NCBI GenBank assembly: GCA_023701205.1
Contig: JAMPXJ010000005.1
Location: 1-64,000, forward strand
From: Oligoflexia bacterium
Lineage (GTDB): Bacteria; Bdellovibrionota; UBA1018
Length of the DNA: 64,000 nt
Direction of reading: 5' to 3'
In this document: one piece after another, positions 17,383 through 26,302 of the stretch
How positions within the stretch are numbered: position 1 is the stretch's first letter
Layout: every line of letters starts with the position of its first letter
The notes under the pieces: model-generated
Told to the model about the DNA's origin: nothing
Databases searched by the model: none
What the model saw: the letters and a program-made list of their open reading frames with translations, nothing else
Made by a program: the position numbers and the translations under genes

Positions 17383-17985
17383 CTAATCCGCCCGGGGAAG
17401 TATCCCCTGCACCGCGATCTCCTTGAGCTCCACCGCCTCGCTGCCGCCCGGGGACACGAGGAAAATCTTGAGATACAGCGAGCCCGCGCCCACCTCCGAA
17501 TGGAACGTGCCGATCAACGAGCTCACCTCGGCCGCGGTATTCGCCTGCGAGGGTGTCGGTCCCGCGGGCTGCCACTTCCCTTCCCGCGCGTAAAACCAGG
17601 CCGAGTCGTTGTGCGAGAGCTGATAGAGGATCTTTCCGCGATGATTCGGCCCCACTGACTCCGAAAAAGCGTCCAGTGCCGCGAACGGCGCGCCCGAGAT
17701 GGTGACCAGCACGGCATGACGCGCCCGCGTCCCCGTGCCCTTCAGCCGCGCGAGGCCCCCGCTCGCGACCGCTTCGGCGGGATTGAAAAGATAGCTCTCG
17801 CCGCCGGAGAAGTCCCAGGCATGCTTGAAGGCGCCGGGAGCGCCGGCTCCGCGCAGGAGCGGCTCTTCGGCCCTCTTTGCCGATTCCACGCGCGAAGACG
17901 GGATCGGCAGGACCCCCATCGAGCAGCCGCTCGAGAGGCCCGCGAGCGCCACCAGTGTCAGCCAACCTTCAAATCGCAAGCTCAT
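17383..17985 (-). CDS. lipoprotein of unknown function
   Basis: A 200-residue lipoprotein with lipobox LSSGC near residue 19. The mature part looks like a beta-sandwich (LYLKIFLVS, AVLVTISGAPF) with short FSGGESYLF and YQLSHNDSAW stretches, and could bind a ligand or carbohydrate. The ATG at 17985 is chosen because of the upstream GGAGGG and a 4-base ATGA overlap with the stop of the adenylation/HD-GYP gene; a longer frame to 18225 lies inside that gene. It is the last gene of the minus-strand run that starts at 29429. Confidence 0.75.
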   Translation of the reverse strand: MSLRFEGWLTLVALAGLSSGCSMGVLPIPSSRVESAKRAEEPLLRGAGAPGAFKHAWDFSGGESYLFNPAEAVASGGLARLKGTGTRARHAVLVTISGAPFAALDAFSESVGPNHRGKILYQLSHNDSAWFYAREGKWQPAGPTPSQANTAAEVSSLIGTFHSEVGAGSLYLKIFLVSPGGSEAVELKEIAVQGILPRAD

Positions 17986-20723
17986 GAGCTTCCCTCCTTC
18001 AGGCAGAGTCCGAGGATCCGGACCGCCTTGGCGAGTTTCTGGGGATCGAACTTCGCGCGCTGCTCGCTTTCGAGCCGCCTGAGCGCCTCGCGCTGCCGCG
18101 CCTTCAGCTCGCCCTGCCCTTCGCTCACCAGGTTGTCGAAGACGTTGGCGATCGCCACGATCCGCGCGAGATCGTAAATCGCGCTTCCGCGAAGTCCCTG
18201 AGGATAGCCCGAACCGTCGTGGCACTCGTGATGCTGCTCCACGATCATGATGACCTCCTTGGGCGCATTGCCTTCGGCGAGCGAGCGCGCACCGAGCCGG
18301 GGATGCTCGCGCAGCCGCTCGGCGGGCCAGGCCTCGCCGCCCGTGCCGCCCTCGCGCGCGCCCTCGTCCTCGCGACCGTCGAGCAGCGCCTTGCCGAAGT
18401 CATGCAGCAGCGCGCCGGCCCCCAGGTGCTGGAGGATCAGCTGATGCGAATATCCCATCTGCAGCCCCAGATAGACCGAAAGCATGCTGACGTTGATAGA
18501 GTGATCCACGGTTCCGCCGGCCAGCGACTGGAGCTGGTGCAGCGCCTTGACGGAATAGGGCGCGCTGATCACCTCATCCAGGAGCTTGCGGCTGGCCTCG
18601 AGCGTCTTTGTCACGCGCTCGTCCGCGCGGGGCGACTGGAAAAGCTCGAAGGCATGCTCCCGGATCTTTTTGCGGAAGGTCCCTTCGGGGCTCTGATCGG
18701 CCGGAACATCTCCCCCGCCGCGCTGAAAGCCCGCGGCCCAGGTCCGCATCCGCGCGATATCCGCCTCGCGCACGAAAAGTTGGGAAACCCGCCGGAACTG
18801 CAGGCGGTCATAAGCCACCCGGCTCATCTTCCCGCCCTGCGGGATGTAAACGACGAAACGCCCCTCGAGGTATAGGTAAAGGTTGGCCGGCAGCGTCTCG
18901 TTCGCGACGATGCGGTCCAGATCGAAGGTGAGGAAATGCTCTGTCGCTCTCGCCGCCGGTCTCGGCGAAGCCGCGCGCGGGCCCTCCGCGCCCGCTCCGG
19001 CGTTGCCCGTAGCGGGCGCCGCTGGGGACGCCCCCGGCAGCGGTTCCGCCAGGAGCTGCGCCAGCTCCTCTTCGGGCGATAACCCCGCGGGAGCGGGAGC
19101 TGCCGGAGTTTCGAACGACGGCGCCTCGGAGGAGGCAACGGGAGTAGCTTCGCCCGGGCCGTTCGCGGCGGCCTCGCTGGATGCCGGTATCTCGGTCGGG
19201 GAGATGCCCGAGAACTGCCGGGCCAGCCGCGGCCGGTTCACGCCCGCCAGGGTGCGCGGGATCGAGTCGGCGGCAACTACCGCCAAGGGCACCTCCTCGC
19301 CCGAAAGCAGCTGCCGGAGCTGCTCGAGCACCTCGTGCGGCCGCAGGAGGCGGTTCTCCTCCTTTACGTAGGCGCAGGCGAGAAGCGGCTTCTGCTGGAG
19401 ATCATGAGTGACGAAGCCCGCGCCGTCGAGGCAACCCGGGATTTTCCTGATCGCCGCATCGATCGCCTCGGGCGAGATGAAGCTCCTGCCGCTTTCGAGG
19501 AGCTGCTCGCGGCGACCTTCCAGCCGGACGCGCAGCACGCCTTCCTTGTCCTCGGCCAGCGTCGCGATGTCACCGGTGTACAGCCAGGTGCCGCGCAGGC
19601 GCATCTTCGTGGCCGTTTCGCAGTCCTTTTTCACGGCCCCGCGATAGCCCAGCATGACCGTAGGTCCCGAGACGGCGAGCTGCCCGGTCCTTTCCTGCTT
19701 TCCGGCGATCTCGTCGCCATTGCCGTCCAGTACCTTGTAGCGCAGCCCGGTGAGCGCCCGCGGCCAGGGTCTGGGATGCTGACCGATCTCGGTGAAATCA
19801 TCCAGCGAGAGCGTCCAGACGTTCTCCGTCTGGCCGTAGCACCGGAGTAACGCGATGGAAGTGTCCGCGGCCAGCGTCTCGAGCTCCGGCGAAACGGAAC
19901 TCAGCCCCACCGACAGAGCCTTGACGGATCCTAGACGGGCTCCCGTCTCGCGACAGAAATTCAACAGGCCTCGCGCGCCCTCCGCGCCGATAACCAGGCG
20001 GGTGACCTTCGATTCCCGAAGGAAGGTCGGAAGCTCCTTCAGCTCCGTGCCCGGATCCACCACGCAGGTATTCCCGCTCAGGACGGGGAAAACCATGGCA
20101 TGGACGAACGCAAGAGGATGCGACCAGTTCAGCGGCGTCGAGAAGCGTTCCTTGCCCGTGGCCCGGTAAGCGCCGCGGATGGCCGTGACGGCGGCCTGCA
20201 CCCGCACATGATCGAAGGCCGCCAGGCGCGGCGGCCCCGAGACTCCGGCCGTTCGCAGCAAGAGCACCGGATCGCTGTCCTTGGGTGGCGACTCCGGGAG
20301 CGGGGTGAAGGATTGGTCGTACTCCCCGCCCATCTTCTTCTCGATCTCGATCACCGGGAGATGAAGGCGCTCGGATCGAAGCAGGTCCCGCGCCATCGCC
20401 GTGCGATCCGAGCTGATTGCCAGATGGGTTGCCTCGGACTCCCGAAGCCATCGGCCGATCTCCTCGAAGCCTTGCGTGGGATCGATCGGGATCAGGACCG
20501 ATCGCGAGTTGCTCAGGGCGAAGAAAGTCGCCACCACTGCGGGGCAGTTGCTGGCGAGGACCGCGACGCGCGCGAACTGCCCCAGCTCGTTCTGGTACAG
20601 ATAGCTGAGCTGCGCGACCTTGCGGGTGAACTCGCTGTAGCGCAGGTCCTTGCCCAAGTAATGAAGGACCGGCTGGGCGCCGGCCTTCTGCGCCGTCGTG
20701 GCGAGCTGTTGAGAGAGCAGCAT
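17982..20723 (-). CDS. AMP-binding (adenylation-like) domain fused to HD-GYP domain
   Basis: About 913 residues. Residues 1-490 are an acyl-CoA-synthetase/adenylation fold: a degenerate P-loop (TAGVSGPPRLAAF), CYGQTE, LYTGDIA and GRREQLLESG. The core A10 lysine appears lost (PRTLAGVNRPRL instead of a GK motif). An Ala/Pro-rich linker spans about 500-580. A small domain (LPANLYLYLEGRFVVYIPQGGK) follows, of the kind that precedes HD-GYP in many deltaproteobacterial proteins. The HD-GYP domain has LLHDFGKAL, QHHECHDGSGYP and GL, the metal and GYP signature for hydrolysing cyclic-di-GMP. ATG at 20723 is preferred over TTG at 20732. No signal peptide, so it is cytoplasmic, unlike its operon neighbours. 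Confidence 0.85.
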   Translation of the reverse strand: MLLSQQLATTAQKAGAQPVLHYLGKDLRYSEFTRKVAQLSYLYQNELGQFARVAVLASNCPAVVATFFALSNSRSVLIPIDPTQGFEEIGRWLRESEATHLAISSDRTAMARDLLRSERLHLPVIEIEKKMGGEYDQSFTPLPESPPKDSDPVLLLRTAGVSGPPRLAAFDHVRVQAAVTAIRGAYRATGKERFSTPLNWSHPLAFVHAMVFPVLSGNTCVVDPGTELKELPTFLRESKVTRLVIGAEGARGLLNFCRETGARLGSVKALSVGLSSVSPELETLAADTSIALLRCYGQTENVWTLSLDDFTEIGQHPRPWPRALTGLRYKVLDGNGDEIAGKQERTGQLAVSGPTVMLGYRGAVKKDCETATKMRLRGTWLYTGDIATLAEDKEGVLRVRLEGRREQLLESGRSFISPEAIDAAIRKIPGCLDGAGFVTHDLQQKPLLACAYVKEENRLLRPHEVLEQLRQLLSGEEVPLAVVAADSIPRTLAGVNRPRLARQFSGISPTEIPASSEAAANGPGEATPVASSEAPSFETPAAPAPAGLSPEEELAQLLAEPLPGASPAAPATGNAGAGAEGPRAASPRPAARATEHFLTFDLDRIVANETLPANLYLYLEGRFVVYIPQGGKMSRVAYDRLQFRRVSQLFVREADIARMRTWAAGFQRGGGDVPADQSPEGTFRKKIREHAFELFQSPRADERVTKTLEASRKLLDEVISAPYSVKALHQLQSLAGGTVDHSINVSMLSVYLGLQMGYSHQLILQHLGAGALLHDFGKALLDGREDEGAREGGTGGEAWPAERLREHPRLGARSLAEGNAPKEVIMIVEQHHECHDGSGYPQGLRGSAIYDLARIVAIANVFDNLVSEGQGELKARQREALRRLESEQRAKFDPQKLAKAVRILGLCLKEGSS

Positions 20724-20790
20724 GAAATCCAAGATTAGGGCAGGAACTTCCCATTTCCAAGCCCAAACCCGCCAAAGCGCCGGCCGCTGC

Positions 20791-22389
20791 CTAGCCTCCG
20801 CACTTGATCTGAGGCTGGATCGGGACGGCTCTCTCGAAATCGCCGAAGACGCGTGAAATCCGCTTCAAGCTGATCTGATCGATGCCGATGGCCCCGCTCG
20901 GGGTGATCGCCGCGACCCGGAAGCTCAGCATCAGTACCTGATAGACGCGCTTGGCGCTGTCCTTGCTCTCCCCGGAGACGACCTCCGAGTAATAAGGCGG
21001 CCAGGTCTCCTCGACTCCGACGAGGTTGTTCAGCAGATCCAGCACCGGCTGCGGATCCAGGCTTCCCTCCCCGAGCTCCCGGATCTCCGGCAGGCTCTCA
21101 GGCCCGGCGATCGTGCCCAGGAGGGCCCGCAACGGCTCGAGCTCCCCGGTCCCGGCGTTGCCGAGCGGGATCGTTCCATTGCCGAGCTTGATGAGCAGCT
21201 GCTTGGCCTGGTCAACCAAAACCCGATAGGAAAGCGACGGATCCGAAAATTCGGCCGTGATCCGGTAACGGTCGTTCACGCGCGGCTCATCGCCCCGGAT
21301 CTCCTTGCCGAGCGAAAGCTCGCCGAGGAAGCGCCCCGGAACGATGTTGCCCTGATACCACCAGTCGAGCGGGCGGAAATTCTCGCGTGCCTGGCCTTCC
21401 TCTTTCGCGTCGGTGCCCGCCTTCTTCGCGAGGGTGAACTTGGCCGCGACAGGTACGTAAAAGTCGCAAGGGCTCGCGCAAAGCCCCTCGCGGCAGCGCG
21501 CGGGACAGTTGTTATTGACCAGGAAAGGCACCCTGAGGAAATAAGAGGGAGCCCCCGGGCGCTGGCGCTTGAGCAGGGTCACCTTTCCGAGGCTCACCTG
21601 TGCGCCATACTGCGTCGGCCAGTTCGAGGTCTCGCGCCCGAAATAGGTGGAGACGGGAAGGAGCCTCGAGTCCGGCTGCAGGCTCACGCGGGCGTCGACG
21701 AAGCCCAGGACGGCGTATTCGGGGCTTCCCGGCGTCAGGTTCGAGGTGCGGTAAAAACCCAGGCTCGTCTTCACGTCCATGGGCTCGAGGTCTCCCCAGG
21801 TCTGGAGATTTTCCCGGTTCAGGCAGGCGGGATTGAGCGCGTAACGGACCGTGAAATCGCTGCCCGGAGCGATGCGGAACACGCATTGAGGACCCCGCGC
21901 GCGGACCTTGCCCGGCCCAAGCGGCGTGATCTCGCAGTTGAGCTGCACGGCCGTGTCGATCTCGCCCCGGGAGTCGGCCACCTCGAGCTCCAGGCAGTGA
22001 TTGAGAAAGCGGACTTCCTTGCGATAATGCTCCTCGATGCCCACCTCGGCGGGGCGGGATACCTCGAAGGGACTCTGGTCGAGATAGCAGGAGTCCTGGG
22101 GCAGCTCGCCTTCGACGGTGGACAGCCCTCGCATGCTCAGATCCAGGAAAACCGGCGCCGTCGTAAGAACCAAGTACTCGCCCACGTTCTTCCGGCAGTT
22201 GGTGACCTGGAACTCCTTCCTGCGGCCCGAAACGGATTGCTTGCCGCTCTCATAGGATCCCGCGATGCCGAGTTCCCAGTTTCCGAGCTTGTTGCAGCCC
22301 CAGGCATCCTCCGCCGGCGAGATGAGCCCCAGCCCCAGCACGAGCGCCCAGACAAGGCTTGCGAATCGACCCGGGCACGAAATCCTCAT
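20791..22389 (-). CDS. secreted cysteine-containing protein, unknown
   Basis: A 532-residue protein with a signal peptide (LVWALVLGLGLISPAEDAWG). About ten cysteines lie in the N-terminal two thirds (for example NCRKN, SCYLD, NHCLEL, NNNCPARCREGLCASPCDFY), suggesting disulfides in the periplasm or outside. The rest is mostly predicted beta, with a C-terminal helix-rich part. No family is recognised. Its start overlaps the upstream gene stop (ATGA at 22386-22389). It is the last of seven secreted-protein genes in a row; the adenylation/HD-GYP gene begins about 60 bases later on the same strand. Confidence 0.8.
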   Translation of the reverse strand: MRISCPGRFASLVWALVLGLGLISPAEDAWGCNKLGNWELGIAGSYESGKQSVSGRRKEFQVTNCRKNVGEYLVLTTAPVFLDLSMRGLSTVEGELPQDSCYLDQSPFEVSRPAEVGIEEHYRKEVRFLNHCLELEVADSRGEIDTAVQLNCEITPLGPGKVRARGPQCVFRIAPGSDFTVRYALNPACLNRENLQTWGDLEPMDVKTSLGFYRTSNLTPGSPEYAVLGFVDARVSLQPDSRLLPVSTYFGRETSNWPTQYGAQVSLGKVTLLKRQRPGAPSYFLRVPFLVNNNCPARCREGLCASPCDFYVPVAAKFTLAKKAGTDAKEEGQARENFRPLDWWYQGNIVPGRFLGELSLGKEIRGDEPRVNDRYRITAEFSDPSLSYRVLVDQAKQLLIKLGNGTIPLGNAGTGELEPLRALLGTIAGPESLPEIRELGEGSLDPQPVLDLLNNLVGVEETWPPYYSEVVSGESKDSAKRVYQVLMLSFRVAAITPSGAIGIDQISLKRISRVFGDFERAVPIQPQIKCGG

Positions 22390-23009
22390 GATCCCACCTC
22401 CACGCTCAGGCGGGGCTCCAGCTCGACCACGTGATCATGCGGCCGCCGCACGGTAGTCCCGGTTTCCTGAAAGCTGAAACGGATCGCGCAGCGAAGCGCG
22501 CTCTTCCCCTCGAGCGGCACGAGCAGGCTCGGGGCGTTTTTCGCGTGCATCGCGGGCTCCGGCACCCCGAGCACCTCGCTCACGCAGCGAATGCTCCAGC
22601 TCACCCGCGTGAGCTCCGGCGGCGTCTGCGGCGGTACGAGAAGCCTCGCCTCATACGCGGCTGTGTCCCCCGGATCGCGCCGCCACGTGTAGCAGAGCTC
22701 CAGGAAATACTCCGACGCCAGGACCTCCGAGCCCAGTTCCAGCTCCACCTCGCTCAAGGCGTTCGGAGCGGCCCAGCGGTCATAAGGCTCGGTCGCGGTT
22801 TCCGAAGCGGAACGCAGCACGGGCGTCGCCACGAGGACCTCCCGGCGCCGGGCGCGCGTGAAGGAGATGCGGTCCACTCCGAGCTGGTTGGAAATGTCAG
22901 GATTGCGGATGCCCAGATCGCAGAGATTCAGCTCCTCGACATAATCCGCCTGCGCGGAGCTCGCGCCCAGCCAGCCTGCCAGAAGGAATGCGATCAGCCC
23001 TGGTCTCAT
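22386..23009 (-). CDS. secreted protein, paralogue of the adjacent 23014-23946 gene
   Basis: A 207-residue protein with a signal peptide (LIAFLLAGWLGASSAQA). Its C-terminal half resembles the upstream neighbour: YFLELCYTW matches YFVTFCFKP, CAIRFSFQET matches CRIRFHFIET, and both then carry RPH. Conserved cysteines suggest a shared disulfide-stabilised beta domain. A GGAGGG ribosome site precedes the ATG at 23009; the gap to the upstream gene is 4 bases and the downstream junction is an ATGA overlap. Function unknown. Confidence 0.8.
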   Translation of the reverse strand: MRPGLIAFLLAGWLGASSAQADYVEELNLCDLGIRNPDISNQLGVDRISFTRARRREVLVATPVLRSASETATEPYDRWAAPNALSEVELELGSEVLASEYFLELCYTWRRDPGDTAAYEARLLVPPQTPPELTRVSWSIRCVSEVLGVPEPAMHAKNAPSLLVPLEGKSALRCAIRFSFQETGTTVRRPHDHVVELEPRLSVEVGS

Positions 23010-23013
23010 GCGA

Positions 23014-23946
23014 TCACCCTCCGAGCCGCCCCACCGTCGCGTCCAAGTCGATCTGGATGTCCGAGGAGGACATCACATGCGGCCTGAGCGCTCCCGAGGT
23101 CTCGATGAAATGAAAGCGGATCCGGCACTCGTCGGGAAGCTCCCCGGTCTCGAGCGGGCTTCCGCTCACGAGCGACGGACCGTCACCGATGAGTATCCCG
23201 CCCGAGGGCGCGAGCTCCACCGTGGTCGCCCCTCCGAAAGGCGCCAACAGGGCGTTGATCTCGGTCACGCCTCCCGGCGTGTAGTACTGCACGATCCGGC
23301 CCTGGTTCTTGACGCATTTCACCTCGATCATCGCCTTGAGCCCCGAGTCGGTGGCGTAGTTCGAAGCGCTCCCGGTGACCACCGAGTGCGTCACGCGCGC
23401 GCTCGCGAACTTCAGTTCGGACTGGACCGGATCCTCCGGATTGGCCACGAGCGACGGCTTGAAGCAGAAGGTGACGAAATAGGCCGCATCATAGGTATCC
23501 GAAGCGAGATTGATCTCGAAACGATCGTCACCCGACGCGCCCCTCCCGACCACGAAATCATACATCGTCGCCTCGGGCAGCAGCTGATTATAGCTGGGAT
23601 AAGCCCTTCCGCCGCCGAGCAAGGAGGAAAGCGCCCCGAAGTCGGGGTCCGCGAAGCCCGAGTCCCTCGCCCCTCCGACGGCCACGCCCTGCCCGGCCGC
23701 GGCTCGTGGATTATGTTCCGAAGCGACCCAGTAGCCCCGCACGTAATCCACACCTCGGGCCTGGGACCTCGGATTGAGCGCCACGCCCGCGTTGCACGGA
23801 TAAACGTAGTTGGAGGAGTTCCGCACCCTCACCTTCACGCTGCTTGAAAGCTCCGCGCGGGCCAAGGGGGCCGCGCCCAGAATGCCGAATGCCAGGCCCA
23901 GTGCCACGCCTCTCTTCACGAACTTCTTCGTCACGAGCTTTTTCAT
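23014..23946 (-). CDS. secreted protein of the 20791-29429 operon
   Basis: A 310-residue protein with a long basic n-region and signal peptide (VALGLAFGILGAAPLARA). The mature protein has a Gly-rich middle and a C-terminal beta domain shared with the downstream gene (CRIRFHFIET...RPH). The N-terminal part (RNSSNYVYPCN) is unrecognised. It could be a subunit of a surface structure. The start at 23946 has GAGGTG upstream and an ATGA overlap with the protease gene. Confidence 0.8.
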   Translation of the reverse strand: MKKLVTKKFVKRGVALGLAFGILGAAPLARAELSSSVKVRVRNSSNYVYPCNAGVALNPRSQARGVDYVRGYWVASEHNPRAAAGQGVAVGGARDSGFADPDFGALSSLLGGGRAYPSYNQLLPEATMYDFVVGRGASGDDRFEINLASDTYDAAYFVTFCFKPSLVANPEDPVQSELKFASARVTHSVVTGSASNYATDSGLKAMIEVKCVKNQGRIVQYYTPGGVTEINALLAPFGGATTVELAPSGGILIGDGPSLVSGSPLETGELPDECRIRFHFIETSGALRPHVMSSSDIQIDLDATVGRLGG

Positions 23947-25052
23947 GGGGAAAGCACCTCTTTCAGATAGGACATCGGAATCGCGTAGTTCTCATCCACC
24001 TGGACCAGCTTGGCCGCGCAGCCCTCGCTCGCGTAAAAGCGGTTCATCAGCAGGCTCGCATGCATGCCCACGATGCGCCCATCCGTGAGCGCGAGCGCGG
24101 CGCCCGAGCTTCCGGGCAACCCCTCGAGCGAATGCTTGAACGCCGAGAGGAAGCCCAGTTTCCGCTCGTTCTCGAATGCGCGGGTCCCCAGGAACCGACC
24201 CGCGTACCAGCGCCGCCTGATCAGCCGCGAATCCGCTTCATCGCGATCTCTTGCGCCATCCTTCTTGTATGCCGCGCCGTAGGCGACCATGCGCAGCTCG
24301 AACGCTTCGAGCGGGAGCGCGCCTCCCTCAGGCTCGCCCTTGGCGTCCGCCCGTAGCTGCGCCCCGCGCGGCTCGAGCCTGGGCGCTTTCGGCTCGGTTG
24401 CCGTCACGAGCTCGGTCGGACTCAGCCCGTGGGCGGGCGGGAGCCCGATCCGAAAGAGCGCCAGATCGAGCTTTTTGTCGAAGAAGTCGAGCGAACGTAC
24501 CGGGCTTTTCCAGGGCTGCGGCCCATCGGCAACCACGCGGCTCGTGCCGGTATCGATTCCGATGTCGTGAAGCGCGTAAAGCGCTTCACAGGGATAGCTC
24601 ACGCCGTCGCGCGCGCGATCGCGCACGAGGTCGGCAGGAATCCGGCAAAAGCGCTCCACCACGTGGAACGCGGTGAGAATGACGGCCGAGCCTGCGTCGG
24701 GCACCCCGGCCGTGAAGCCCGTCCCGATCCCGACCCCGTCCGCGGTAGCGCCGAAAACGAGAAGCGTGTTGGCCGCGAGCGGCTCCGCGGCTTCCGGCAG
24801 CGGCGTCGGCTCCTCCCGTCCCCACCTGTCGAATATCGAGGCGAAAGATGCCCGCCACGAGCCCTCCGTTTCCTGCTGCCCGGCGAGAAAGTCGTCAAGG
24901 TCCTGCAGTATGGCCGCGCCATCGAGGCTCGCCTCGAAATGCAGTTCCACGAGCCGGCGCTCGACCGGGCGGCGCCCGTGGCCCCCGAACGTAAGGGGGA
25001 CCATGACGGCCGCAAAAGCCAGCGCGCGCAGCGCGAGTTTCCACTCGTTCAT
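23943..25052 (-). CDS. secreted trypsin-like serine protease
   Basis: A 369-residue protein with a short signal peptide (LALRALAFAAVMVPLTF). The trypsin-fold triad is visible: His in ILTAFHVVERFC, Asp in KKLDLALFRI and Ser in LPGSSGAAL, followed by GRIVGMHAS, with the order and spacing of V8/trypsin-like enzymes. GSSGA replaces the common GNSGG. Substrate unknown; being fourth in an operon of secreted cysteine-rich proteins, it may process its neighbours. The start at 25052 is fixed by a GGGGGAA ribosome site and ATGA overlap; a longer frame to 25268 runs inside the previous gene. Confidence 0.83.
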   Translation of the reverse strand: MNEWKLALRALAFAAVMVPLTFGGHGRRPVERRLVELHFEASLDGAAILQDLDDFLAGQQETEGSWRASFASIFDRWGREEPTPLPEAAEPLAANTLLVFGATADGVGIGTGFTAGVPDAGSAVILTAFHVVERFCRIPADLVRDRARDGVSYPCEALYALHDIGIDTGTSRVVADGPQPWKSPVRSLDFFDKKLDLALFRIGLPPAHGLSPTELVTATEPKAPRLEPRGAQLRADAKGEPEGGALPLEAFELRMVAYGAAYKKDGARDRDEADSRLIRRRWYAGRFLGTRAFENERKLGFLSAFKHSLEGLPGSSGAALALTDGRIVGMHASLLMNRFYASEGCAAKLVQVDENYAIPMSYLKEVLSP

Positions 25053-26302
25053 GGTTCCCCCTTCCCGCCGGGACAGCGCTCCCCATCCCTGATCAGCGGA
25101 TGGAAATAGCCATTGAGTCCCGAGCGGCAAAAAACGCGTTCCACCGAATCTCCGGTCCCGAGGACGACGGGCTCCGCCCCGTCGCCGCAAAGCTTCCGCA
25201 TCTCCCGCGCGATCGACTCGCGATAGGCCGGCGATACGAGGAAGCCGCGGTAATCCTGCGCGCTCCACTCTCCGTCCGGCCGGAACACTCCTCGGAACTC
25301 GGCTAGGATCCGGTCGATCACGCTGAAATCGTCGTAAGCCCCCTCTTCAGGATCGCTGTCATAGCGCTGCGCGAGCGAACGGGAGGTGAAGGCGAAGCTC
25401 CGCTCCGAGCCCAGATAGCGCAGGAGCAGGTCCACCGAGAAAGCCTCGCGATCGCACGCGCGCCAGCGCGCGCTCCCGAAGCGCAGCACGCCGCGCGCGT
25501 TCCGTTCGCCATCGACCGGCAGCGAGCAGGACAGACCCGACTCGCAAAGCACCTGGCAGACGGGCCGCGACTCCGCGTCGCAGCGCAGGTACTGGAACTC
25601 GTGAAATTCCGAAAACGCCACGACCTCGTAATCGAAGGCGAGGCGCTCCGAGCGCGCCCGCGCCGCCGCGAAAGCGGCGTCGATCCGGTCCTGCTGACGC
25701 GCGGCCCGAAAGATCCCGTCCTGAAGCTCCACGCTTTTTTTCACGCAGTCATCGGTGAGGCCGGCCAGCGGATAGAGCTCCCGGCCACAGGCGACCAGCG
25801 GAATGGACTGCACGGCGCGCGTTGCCCGATCCACGACCGCAAGCGCGACGGCATCGCCGCTTCCGGCCGGGCACAGGCTCCGGAAACGCGCCTCGAGGGA
25901 CGCGTCCTTGAGGCTCAGGGGATTGTATGGAGACGAAGGCGACAGGGGAATCAGCTCCAGCGCGCGGAACAGCTCGGGCACGAGCTCGGGAACAAGGCGC
26001 TGTTCATGGCAGGCGGAAACTCCCGTGCCCGCGTTCTGGTAGAAATTCGCCATCTCGGGCGAGCGTGCGCCGACGCAGTCCAGGCAAGGGCCGACCGGCC
26101 GCAGGCACTCCCGCCCGCCCTGGCACGTAGCCAGGCATTCCTGCTCCGTCGCGCACGAAAGCCCGATCGCCGGATTCAGATCGCCGCGTAGGAAAAAACC
26201 GAGGTAAGCATCTCTCCCTTCCGCCAGCGCTCCCGGCGCGCGCGCGAAGCAGAGCAGCACCGATGCCGCGACGAGGAGCGCGCGAGCATTCCGGTTGCTC
26301 AT
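25049..26302 (-). CDS. secreted cysteine-rich protein, unknown
   Basis: A 417-residue protein with a signal peptide (LLVAASVLLCFARAPGALA). Cysteine-rich near the N-terminus (SCATEQECLATCQGGRECL, GPCLDCVG) and again mid-protein (CDAESRPVCQVLCESGLSC), so two disulfide-rich patches frame an alpha-helical part. Similar cysteine spacing in the two patches (C-x-x-x-C, QxC) suggests duplication, which is a weak inference. No family recognised. The ATG at 26302 has GGGAGG upstream and overlaps the stop of the 843-residue gene. Confidence 0.8.
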   Translation of the reverse strand: MSNRNARALLVAASVLLCFARAPGALAEGRDAYLGFFLRGDLNPAIGLSCATEQECLATCQGGRECLRPVGPCLDCVGARSPEMANFYQNAGTGVSACHEQRLVPELVPELFRALELIPLSPSSPYNPLSLKDASLEARFRSLCPAGSGDAVALAVVDRATRAVQSIPLVACGRELYPLAGLTDDCVKKSVELQDGIFRAARQQDRIDAAFAAARARSERLAFDYEVVAFSEFHEFQYLRCDAESRPVCQVLCESGLSCSLPVDGERNARGVLRFGSARWRACDREAFSVDLLLRYLGSERSFAFTSRSLAQRYDSDPEEGAYDDFSVIDRILAEFRGVFRPDGEWSAQDYRGFLVSPAYRESIAREMRKLCGDGAEPVVLGTGDSVERVFCRSGLNGYFHPLIRDGERCPGGKGEP

